Under the pieces are notes generated by a model. It was not told the DNA's origin, ran no database searches, and was given only the letters and a program-made list of their open reading frames with translations. A DNA stretch of 9,886 bases, from the NCBI GenBank assembly GCA_035518775.1, contig DATIXH010000040.1:1-9886 (forward strand). The letters run 5' to 3'. Positions 1 to 6,544 of this stretch are shown piece by piece. Positions within the stretch are counted from its first letter, which is position 1. Every line of letters begins with the position of its first letter. Origin of the DNA: JBGPEQ01 sp035518775. Lineage in GTDB: Bacteria; Pseudomonadota; Alphaproteobacteria; Dongiales; Dongiaceae. A program made the translations under genes and the position numbers.

Positions 1-578
1 ACCACCAGCTCGCCGTTCACGTGGAAGCGAAAATGCCCGGGCTCGATGACGCCGGCATGCACCGGGCCGACGGGAATCTGGTGCACGCGCGCGGCGTCAC
101 CGCCATCGGCATCCTCGACCGGCAGGAAGGCGTAGTCGGTCGCCGCGCGCTTCTCAGTCAACTCTGACCCCAACAACGGATGCCGCACCGGCCACTGGCC
201 ATGGTCGAGCCAGGGCCGCGTGTCGTCGGCACCGTCGGCGACGAGGCCATAGAGATCGGTCAGCATCCGTTCCAGCCGCTGCGCGCCCGGCCGCACGGCC
301 GCGAGCGTCGGAAAGCGGCCTTGTGGGCACGGCAGCGTAACCACGCCGATCCCGTCCATGCCCTCGCTGCCTTCGTCGCGCAGGGCCAGGTGCACGCACG
401 CATGGCCGTCGCCGCCGCGATCACCCCAGAGGCCGAGCAGCGACCAGTTCGCCGTCGCCAGACGGTCGCGCAGCGCCTCCCACCCGGCCGCATCGACGAC
501 GACGCGCGGCCACGGGCGGTGGTTCGCGACGGCCGCCGCGCCGGCAAGAAACGCCTGCAGGGAATCCGGTGCGCTCAT
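1..578 (-). CDS. hyfG: Hydrogenase-4 / Ehr large subunit HyfG-like (NuoC-NuoD fusion), 3' end cut by window edge
   Basis: The first 192 codons of a HyfG/HycE-type subunit are open without a stop to the left edge. Residues 1 to about 160 correspond to the NuoC-like domain; LERMLTDLYGL (102-112) matches the family's conserved (R)DMYGL segment. The NuoD/NiFe-large-subunit domain then begins at IPVGPVHAGVIEPGHFRF (168-185), a strongly conserved entry motif in HycE/HyfG. In known members this soluble subunit faces the cytoplasm and carries the NiFe site, or the equivalent quinone-site fold in Ehr complexes. The diagnostic CxxC pairs lie downstream, outside the window, so catalytic hydrogenase activity cannot be judged. 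The ATG follows the hyfF stop by 5 bp, with an AGGA close upstream inside the hyfF end. The family assignment is firm; the exact function is open. Confidence 0.9.
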   Translation of the reverse strand, partial: MSAPDSLQAFLAGAAAVANHRPWPRVVVDAAGWEALRDRLATANWSLLGLWGDRGGDGHACVHLALRDEGSEGMDGIGVVTLPCPQGRFPTLAAVRPGAQRLERMLTDLYGLVADGADDTRPWLDHGQWPVRHPLLGSELTEKRAATDYAFLPVEDADGGDAARVHQIPVGPVHAGVIEPGHFRFHVNGELV

Positions 579-583
579 CGATC

Positions 584-2026
584 CTATCCCAGCAGCCGCG
601 CCACCGCCTGGAACCACTGGACCAGGTGCGGCGGAATGTAGAGTCCGGCGGTGGCGACCAGCCCCAGATGCGCCCACAGCGGCAGCAGCGATGCCCGCAC
701 GCGGGCGTGGCCGCCATCCGGCACCTCGCCGAAGGCGACGCCTTGCAGCCGCAGCACGAGCGCGCCGAATCCGACGAGCAGGCCGAAGACGAGCGGAATC
801 GCCAGCAGCGGCTGGCGCGCCATCGTCGAGGTCACCACCAGGAACTCGCTCATGAAGATGCCGAGCGGCGGCAGACCGGCGATGGCCAGCACCGCGATGA
901 CGAAGGTCCAGCCGAGAGTCGGATGGCTGCTGGTGAGGCCGCGGATGTCGGCGAGCTTCTGTGAGCCCTTCACCTGCGCGATGTGGCCGACGGAGAAGAA
1001 GATGGCCGACTTGGTCAGGCTGTGCATGGTCATGTGCAGTAGGCCGGCGAAATTGGCGAGCGGCCCACCCATACCGAAGGCGAAGGTGATGATGCCCATA
1101 TGCTCGATCGAGGAATAGGCGAACAGCCGCTTGATGTCGCGCCGGCGGTACAGCATGAAGGTCGCCAGCAGCAGCGACGACAGCCCCATCCCGATCATCA
1201 GCGGACCGGGCGCGATGGCGCCCGCATTGTGCGCCAGCAGCATCTTGAAGCGCAGCACGGCATAGAGCGCCACGTTCAGCAGCAGCCCGGACAGCACGGC
1301 CGAGATCGGCGTCGGGCCCTCGGCATGGGCATCCGGCAGCCAGGCGTGAAAGGGCGCGAGACCCACCTTGGTGCCGTAGCCCGCCAGCAGGAACACGAAG
1401 GCGAGGTTGAGGATCGCGGGATCGAAGGCCGCCACCTGCCCCAGGATCTGCAGCCACGCCATGGCCTGCGCGCCGCCGCCCATCACGGGCTGGGCCGCCA
1501 AGTACATGAGGATGGTGCCGAACAGCGCCAGCGCGATGCCGACGCCGCAGAGGATGAAGTATTTCCAGGCCGCCTCGATGGCCTCGCGCGTGCGGTAGAG
1601 GCTGACCATCAGCGCGGTCGCCAAGGTGGCGCCCTCGACCGCCACCCACATGATGCCGAGGTTGTTGGCGGTCAGCGCCAGCAGCATGCTGAACATGAAG
1701 GCCTGGTACATGCCGTGATAGAAGCGCAGGCGCGCCGCGTCGAGCCGGCCGATCTCCACCTCGTGCTCGATGTAGGTGGCGCTGAACACCGAGGTCGTGA
1801 AGCCGACGAAGGCGGTAAGCGCCACCAGATAGATATTGAATTCGTCGATGAAGAAGTAGAGCCCGGGCTCCGGCTGCACCTTGAACAGGACGAGGCCCGC
1901 GGCCAGCGTCACCAGCGACGCGACCACGTTGAGCTGCGCCGACAGCCGGTGATAGCGCCCGGGGATGAGTCCGAGGATGACGGCCGCGCAGATCGGCGTG
2001 CCCAGGACGAAGGCCAGCGGATTCAT
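584..2026 (-). CDS. hyfF: Hydrogenase-4 component F-like proton-translocating membrane subunit (NuoN/M family)
   Basis: A 480-residue, highly hydrophobic protein of the complex-I antiporter-like family (proton_antipo_M). Visible signature residues include a membrane Glu at E131 (WVAVEGATLA), Lys K220 followed by APFHAWLPDAH (225-235, H227), the PTPISAVLSG segment (239-248), the H331/H335/K339 cluster, and E394 in the late-helix position where NuoL/M/N carry a charged residue. In the family these residues form the proton-translocation axis across the cytoplasmic membrane. The length is close to that expected for HyfF. The ATG overlaps the hyfE stop by 4 bp (ATGA), implying translational coupling, and hyfG starts 5 bp after its stop. 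It could equally be described as a generic NuoN-like subunit, but the operon order favours HyfF. No frameshift or missing key residue is seen. Confidence 0.93.
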   Translation of the reverse strand: MNPLAFVLGTPICAAVILGLIPGRYHRLSAQLNVVASLVTLAAGLVLFKVQPEPGLYFFIDEFNIYLVALTAFVGFTTSVFSATYIEHEVEIGRLDAARLRFYHGMYQAFMFSMLLALTANNLGIMWVAVEGATLATALMVSLYRTREAIEAAWKYFILCGVGIALALFGTILMYLAAQPVMGGGAQAMAWLQILGQVAAFDPAILNLAFVFLLAGYGTKVGLAPFHAWLPDAHAEGPTPISAVLSGLLLNVALYAVLRFKMLLAHNAGAIAPGPLMIGMGLSSLLLATFMLYRRRDIKRLFAYSSIEHMGIITFAFGMGGPLANFAGLLHMTMHSLTKSAIFFSVGHIAQVKGSQKLADIRGLTSSHPTLGWTFVIAVLAIAGLPPLGIFMSEFLVVTSTMARQPLLAIPLVFGLLVGFGALVLRLQGVAFGEVPDGGHARVRASLLPLWAHLGLVATAGLYIPPHLVQWFQAVARLLG

Positions 2027-2706
2027 TCGCGTTCGCCCCGGAAGGTCTCGAGATAGTGCAGGTCGAGCGTGTCGAAGCGCTCGCGGATATGGAAGAAGAA
2101 CACACCGAAGATGATGAAGGCCACCATGACGGAGAAGGCCACGCTCATCTCGACCACGAACGGCATGCCGCGCACGCCGACCGCGGCCAGGATGAGGCCG
2201 TTCTCCAGCGACATGAAGCCCACAACCTGCGTCACGGCATTGCGCCGCGTGATCATCATGAGCAGGCCGAGCAGGACGACCGACAGCGCCAGGGCCAGGT
2301 TCTCGCGCGTGATCGCGCCGGACTGGTAGGTCACGGGCAGCACGAGCAGGATCGAAAGGGCCACCAGACCCACCCCGATGATCATGGTGAGGCCGACGCC
2401 GAACACGGTCTCGACCGTGCGGTGGATCTGCAGCTTCAGCACGATGTGATGCAGCGCCACGGGGATGACGATCGCCTTGAACACCAGCGCGATGGCGGCC
2501 GTGATGTAGAGGTGAGGCGCGCCCTGCACGAAGGCCTGCCAGGCCGCCGCCGCCGCCAGCAGGCTGGCCTGCAGCGCGAAGGTGCGGAGCACGCCGAAGA
2601 TGCGGCGCTGGAACAGCAGCCCGAAGCTCAAGACCAGCACCATCGTGCCCAGGAGGTGGGCGACATCGAACGCGAGGCTCTGCGGGGGCGCCAGGTCGCC
2701 GGTCAC
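2023..2706 (-). CDS. hyfE: Hydrogenase-4 component E-like membrane subunit
   Basis: A 227-residue integral membrane protein with about six or seven hydrophobic segments, close to the usual HyfE length. The C-terminal half resembles NuoK. E168 in FMSLENGLILA (164-174) occupies the place of the conserved membrane Glu of NuoK, and a second acidic residue, E186, lies in the next helix (FVVEMSVAF). The protein ends in a charged cytoplasmic tail (HIRERFDTLDLHYLETF, 206-222). It would sit in the membrane arm between the HyfC-type and antiporter-like subunits. The start is GTG at 2706, overlapping the hyfC stop by 4 bp (GTGA); no alternative start fits the family better. The stop overlaps the hyfF ATG by 4 bp. 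Assignment rests on hydrophobic pattern, the Glu motif and gene order. Confidence 0.9.
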   Translation of the reverse strand: MTGDLAPPQSLAFDVAHLLGTMVLVLSFGLLFQRRIFGVLRTFALQASLLAAAAAWQAFVQGAPHLYITAAIALVFKAIVIPVALHHIVLKLQIHRTVETVFGVGLTMIIGVGLVALSILLVLPVTYQSGAITRENLALALSVVLLGLLMMITRRNAVTQVVGFMSLENGLILAAVGVRGMPFVVEMSVAFSVMVAFIIFGVFFFHIRERFDTLDLHYLETFRGERE

Positions 2707-3674
2707 TTCACGATGGCTCCGGACACGTAGAGGAAGATCGTCGCCAGCAGACCCAGCAGCAGAGCCGCCGCCAGGAATTCGCCGACCCGGAAGACGCGCA
2801 TCTTCGCGATGGACGTCTCGAATACGCCGAGCAGCACCGCGCCCACCGCCATCTTGGCAAGCCAGGTGAGCAGGCCGAGCCCGAGCGCAGCCGCGCCGGC
2901 GCCCGCCACCGCCATGCCGAAGGGCAAGAAGATGCAGGCGATCAGCGACAGATAGAGCAGCAGCTTCAGCATCGCCGCCGCCTCCATGAGCGCCAGGTGC
3001 CGGCCCGAATATTCGAGGATCATGGCCTCGTGCACCATCGTGAGCTCGAGATGGGTGGCCGGGTTGTCGACGGGCACGCGCGCGTTCTCGGCGATCGCGA
3101 CCATCACGATGGCGACCAGACCGAGGGCGAGCGACACGCGCAGCCCCACGGTCGAGCCCAGCAGCTTGGCGGCGATGATCGCCAGCGACGTCGTGCCCAC
3201 CAGCAGCGAGACCGTGAAGATCACCATCAGCATCGCCGGCTCGGCGAGCGAGGCGATCATCAGCTCGCGGCTGGAGCCGATGCCGCCGAAGCTGGTGCCG
3301 ACATCGAGCCCGGCCAGCGCCGTGAAGAAGCGGGCGCCGCCGAGCAGCGCCACCAGCACGATTAGATCGACGCTGGGGCCGAGCAGCAGGTCGGTGCTGA
3401 ACGCCGGGATCAGCGCTGCGCCCAGCCAGATGGCCGCGAAGGTGAGATAGGGCGCCGCCCGGAACAGCCAGGAAGCGCTCTCCGCCACGACCGCTTCCTT
3501 GCGCAGCAGGCGCCAGAGGTCGCGGTAGGGCTGCCAGATCGGCGCCCCGCGCTTGCCGGTCAGGCGCGACTTCATCAGTCGCACGACGCCCGTGAGCGCC
3601 GGCGCCGCCGCGATCACCAGCAGCGCATGCAGCAGCTGGAGCGCGGCCGATTCGAGCCAGGCGGCGGACGTCAT
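2703..3674 (-). CDS. hyfC: Hydrogenase-4 component C / formate hydrogenlyase subunit 4-like (NuoH family)
   Basis: A 323-residue NuoH-type protein that anchors the hydrophilic catalytic module to the membrane arm. Signature segments are TGKRGAPIWQPYRDLWRLL (39-57), the SSRELMIASLAEPA loop with E137 and E145 (134-147), and AENARVPVDNPATHLELT (195-212) followed by HEAMILEYSG (215-224). These are the acidic loops that in NuoH line the coupling/quinone-site region. The reading frame stays open 49 codons upstream to 3821, but that stretch lies inside the hyfB 3' end and has no membrane-protein character. The ATG at 3674 overlaps the hyfB stop by 4 bp (ATGA), mirroring the other junctions, and gives the normal family N-terminus. 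The 3' end overlaps the hyfE GTG. Confidence 0.93.
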   Translation of the reverse strand: MTSAAWLESAALQLLHALLVIAAAPALTGVVRLMKSRLTGKRGAPIWQPYRDLWRLLRKEAVVAESASWLFRAAPYLTFAAIWLGAALIPAFSTDLLLGPSVDLIVLVALLGGARFFTALAGLDVGTSFGGIGSSRELMIASLAEPAMLMVIFTVSLLVGTTSLAIIAAKLLGSTVGLRVSLALGLVAIVMVAIAENARVPVDNPATHLELTMVHEAMILEYSGRHLALMEAAAMLKLLLYLSLIACIFLPFGMAVAGAGAAALGLGLLTWLAKMAVGAVLLGVFETSIAKMRVFRVGEFLAAALLLGLLATIFLYVSGAIVK

Positions 3675-5707
3675 TGCGTCACCGCCACGACCGCGAGCAG
3701 GAAGGACAGGGCCGCGAACATGAAGGTCAGGTAGCGGCGAATGGTCAGGAACTGCAGCCCGTTGATGCGCTCCGTGAACCAGGCGAGGCCGTCGCCCACC
3801 GGCGCATAGAGCCAGTCCCACAGCAAGTCGCGCAGCCGCACGTCGAGCCGGGCTGGCCGGCGGTCGCCCGGCGGCGGCATGTCAACGCGCTCCCTGGCCG
3901 CGAACAGTGTCGGTCCGAACACGCGGCGCAGCGGCTGCGACAGGCTGTCGGCGCTGTACTGCGTCTGCGGCCGCGGATCGGGAAAACCGCAATCCCAGGC
4001 CGGCACCCGCCGCACGCGGTTCGAGGCCAGCCGGTGTACGGCCAGCACGACCACCGATGCCATGATCGAGACGGCCAGCAGGATCACGATCCCGCTGTAG
4101 CTGCTGGCGCTGTCGGGCAGCGGCACGAACCACAGGAAGCTGGCCATGCCCTGGCGCGGCACCGACTGTCCGAGCAGCAGGTCGGTGACGGGCGTGATGA
4201 CCTCGACCACCGAGAACGGCAGCACGCCGAACAGCACGCAGGCGGTCGCCAGCAGCACCAGCGCCGCGCGCATCGTGGGCTGCGCCTCCGTCGCTTCGGC
4301 CGCGGCGGCCGAGCGCGGGCGGCCGAGGAAGACGATGCCGTAGGCGCGCACGAACAGCGCGGCCGCCAGCGCCGCCGTCAGCGCCAGCAGCGCGCCGATG
4401 ACGGCGATGCCGAACTTCAACGACCACTGCGGCAGGTGCGCGCCGGCGAGAATCGCCTGGAAGGTCAGCCACTCCGAGACGAAGCCGTTGAGCGGCGGCA
4501 GCGCCGACAGCCCGGCGGCCCCGACCAGCACGGCCGCCGCCGTCACGGGCATGCGGTGGATGAGCGCGCCGAGACGCTCGATGTCGCGCAGGCCCGTGGC
4601 GTTCAGCACCGCGCCGGCGCCGCAGAAGAGCAGGCTCTTCAGCATGGCGTGGCTGACGCAATGGAAGAGCGCGGCGGTCAGCGCCAGCGCGGCCAGGATC
4701 GGCAAGCCGTCGGCGCGGAACAGCTGGGCGAGGCCGAGGCCGATGGCGATGATGCCGATGTTCTCGACCGTCGAGTAGGCCAGCAGCGTCTTGAGGTCGC
4801 GCTGCCACAGGCCGTAGAGCACGCCCATCACCGCGCTCGCCGCCCCCAGCACCAGCAGCAGCACGCCGACCCACCAGCCGACCGGCCCCACCAGGTCGAA
4901 CAGCAGACGGATGATGGCGTAGAGCGCGATCTTGGTCATGGCGCCGCTCATCAGCGCCGAGACCTGGCTGGGCGCCGCCGGATGGGCGAGCGGCAGCCAG
5001 GCATGCAGCGGCACCAGCCCAGCCTTCGAGCCGGCGCCGATCAGGGTCAGCAGCACCACCAGCACGGCCGCGATGTCCGTGAGATGGCCGGCACGGATGG
5101 CGGCGAAGCGATAGTCGCCGGCCAAGCCCGCCAGCAGGCCGAACGCCAGCAGCAGCGCCGCCGTGCCCATGCTCGCCATCACCAGGTAGACGTAGGCCGC
5201 GCGCCGCGTCTCGTCGGCCCGATGGTTCGCCAGCACCAGGAGCCAGGAGGCGAGCGACATGAATTCCCAGGCCACCAGGAAGGCGAAGGCGTCGTCGGAC
5301 ACGAGCACCAGCACCATGCCCGCCAGGAACAGCGGATAGAACGTGAGCACACGGGCCGGCTCGGTGCCATGATGGCCGTAGCCGATGGCGAATAGGCTCA
5401 CCGCCGGCACCGCCAGCCCGAGGATCAGCAGGAAGAAGGCGGAGAGCGGGTCGAGCCGGAAATGAGTCTCGAGCTGGAAGTCGCCTTCGAGGGCGGGCAG
5501 CCCGATCGGCAGCGTGAGCGTGGGATCGCCGCCCGGCGCCGGCGCCAGCAGCTGCAGCAGGGCCGTCCCTCCGACCACGAGCAGGGCCGCGATCGCGATG
5601 AGGTACACGATCGGCCCGACCGCCGCGCCGCGATTGCCGAACAGCCCGAGCAACGCGGCCACGAGCAGGCCGCCGACGGCCCCGGCGATGAGCAGAAGGG
5701 GAGACAC
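3671..5707 (-). CDS. hyfB: Hydrogenase-4 component B-like proton-translocating membrane subunit (NuoL-like)
   Basis: A 678-residue membrane protein, close to HyfB/HycC length. The antiporter-like core shows E148 (VAWEFMSLASW), K228 with LVPLHAWLPLAHPAAPSQ (231-248, H235), the H353/K357 pair (SHAMLKSLL) and E412 (FVSEWLTF). The C-terminal extension carries the HyfB/HycC-type cytoplasmic motif WDCGFPDPRPQTQYSADSL (571-589), followed by QPLRRVFGP, which separates it from plain NuoL or MrpA. The last helix is near 660-676. In related complexes it is the distal proton pump of the membrane arm. The start is GTG at 5707, one base after the fzlA stop, with no good Shine-Dalgarno sequence, so translation probably depends on ribosomes finishing fzlA. 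The next in-frame ATG lies about 130 codons inside and would remove the first helices. Confidence 0.93.
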   Translation of the reverse strand: MSPLLLIAGAVGGLLVAALLGLFGNRGAAVGPIVYLIAIAALLVVGGTALLQLLAPAPGGDPTLTLPIGLPALEGDFQLETHFRLDPLSAFFLLILGLAVPAVSLFAIGYGHHGTEPARVLTFYPLFLAGMVLVLVSDDAFAFLVAWEFMSLASWLLVLANHRADETRRAAYVYLVMASMGTAALLLAFGLLAGLAGDYRFAAIRAGHLTDIAAVLVVLLTLIGAGSKAGLVPLHAWLPLAHPAAPSQVSALMSGAMTKIALYAIIRLLFDLVGPVGWWVGVLLLVLGAASAVMGVLYGLWQRDLKTLLAYSTVENIGIIAIGLGLAQLFRADGLPILAALALTAALFHCVSHAMLKSLLFCGAGAVLNATGLRDIERLGALIHRMPVTAAAVLVGAAGLSALPPLNGFVSEWLTFQAILAGAHLPQWSLKFGIAVIGALLALTAALAAALFVRAYGIVFLGRPRSAAAAEATEAQPTMRAALVLLATACVLFGVLPFSVVEVITPVTDLLLGQSVPRQGMASFLWFVPLPDSASSYSGIVILLAVSIMASVVVLAVHRLASNRVRRVPAWDCGFPDPRPQTQYSADSLSQPLRRVFGPTLFAARERVDMPPPGDRRPARLDVRLRDLLWDWLYAPVGDGLAWFTERINGLQFLTIRRYLTFMFAALSFLLAVVAVTQ

Positions 5708-5708
5708 G

Positions 5709-6377
5709 CTAGAAATCCAAATCTGCGTAGTGCGGCGGCGGCGCCGCGCCGGGCCACTGGTCGGACAGCAGCGGCCGGAAGCTCGGCCGCGACTTCACGC
5801 GCGCGTACCAGTCCTTGGCCCCGCCATGCTGCTCCCACGGCACGTCGCCGATGTAGTCGAGAGTCGAGAGCTGGGCGGCAGCACTCATGTCGGCGAGCGA
5901 GAACTCGTCGCCGGCGAGCCAACGCCGGCGATCGATCAGCCAGCCGATATAGTCGAGATGATAGTGGATGTTGGAATTGCCGTTGCGGATCGCCTGGGAA
6001 TCCGGGCCGCCCTTGCCCTTGAGGCGGCGCAGCACCTTCTGGTCGAACAGGTTGGCGGTGACCTCGTGGTTGAACTTGAAGTCGAACCAGCCGACGAGGC
6101 GCCGCACCTCCGCCCGCGCCGCCGGGCTCGCGCCCAGGAATGACGGCGTCGGATGGACCTCCTCGAGATATTCCGCGATGGCGGTGGCGTCGCCGAGCGC
6201 CGTGCCGTCGTCCTCCACCAGCACCGGCGTCTCGCCCGCGTGGTTGAGGGCCAGGAAGGCGTCGCGGCGTTCCCAGGCGTTCTCGGTCTGCAGTTCGAAC
6301 TCCAGGCCCTTTTCCTTCAGGAGGATTCGCAGCTTGCGGGACGACGGCTGCAGACAGAAATGATAGAGGCGACGCAT
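5709..6377 (-). CDS. fzlA: FtsZ-localised glutathione-S-transferase-like protein FzlA
   Basis: A 222-residue protein with a GST architecture. The thioredoxin-like N-terminal domain (about 1-75) has NHAGETPVL with the cis-Pro at P51; an all-helical domain follows (about 88-200). The C-terminus, ending PPPHYADLDF, and internal blocks such as HYHLDYIGWL (138-147) and AKDWYARVKSRPSFRPLL (187-204) match the FzlA family as I recall it. In Caulobacter FzlA binds FtsZ at midcell and promotes septal constriction rather than acting as a detoxifying GST. The usual GST glutathione-binding Glu/Asp-Ser pair reads D63-A64 here. It begins at ATG 6377 without an obvious Shine-Dalgarno sequence. It is followed by hyfB after a single base, an odd neighbourhood for a division gene. 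A general GST is the alternative, but the tail makes FzlA much more likely. Confidence 0.87.
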   Translation of the reverse strand: MRRLYHFCLQPSSRKLRILLKEKGLEFELQTENAWERRDAFLALNHAGETPVLVEDDGTALGDATAIAEYLEEVHPTPSFLGASPAARAEVRRLVGWFDFKFNHEVTANLFDQKVLRRLKGKGGPDSQAIRNGNSNIHYHLDYIGWLIDRRRWLAGDEFSLADMSAAAQLSTLDYIGDVPWEQHGGAKDWYARVKSRPSFRPLLSDQWPGAAPPPHYADLDF

Positions 6378-6544
6378 GGGCCGGCAGTGTACTCAAAGCA
6401 TGCTGCGCCGCGAAACATCTTTTCGTCCGGCGCCGCGTTCGATGCCGATGCGATCCGCATTTTCATGCGCCGCGAACGGGCCTTAAGCTGATAGGCTCGT
6501 GCGCGGCCGCGACTGCAGCGCGCGGCGCTTCTGGTGGAGGAACC
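6378..6544. other. Divergent intergenic region between fzlA and the serine-hydrolase-like gene
   Basis: These 167 bases separate two divergent genes and must hold both promoters. The octamer GCGCCGCG occurs three times on the plus strand (6405-6412, 6430-6437, 6467-6474). Two copies extend to an identical 11-mer, TGCGCCGCGAA, at 6404-6414 and 6466-6476, 62 bases apart. No convincing sigma-70 promoter for the rightward gene was found. The rightward gene has a clear GGAGG at 6536-6540, four bases before its ATG. Confidence 0.5.
6386..6414 (-). promoter_or_regulatory. Weak candidate promoter for fzlA, possibly leaderless
   Basis: On the minus strand a TACACT (6391-6386, 4 of 6 to TATAAT) is preceded by a 17-base spacer and TTCGCG (6414-6409, only 3 of 6 to TTGACA). 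The -10-like box ends 8 bases before the fzlA ATG, so a transcript from it would start at or next to the ATG. That would fit the missing Shine-Dalgarno sequence. The spacer contains the palindrome AGCATGCT (6397-6404). The match is weak and could be chance. Confidence 0.22.

Noticed and set aside
3675..3821. 49-codon upstream extension of hyfC
   Set aside because: It overlaps the hyfB C-terminus, is not hydrophobic and is absent from NuoH-type proteins; the ATG at 3674 gives the standard N-terminus.
3674..5395. Plus-strand open frame of 573 codons across hyfB
   Set aside because: The translation is Gln/His/Arg-rich shadow sequence of the membrane-protein gene on the other strand, with no recognisable motif.
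6387..6395. The 9-mer GTGTACTCA shared by the fzlA upstream region and the IS end (9536-9544), hinting at an IS remnant before fzlA
   Set aside because: The flanking bases do not match beyond the 9-mer, and a single 9-mer match in about 10 kb on both strands is not rare.
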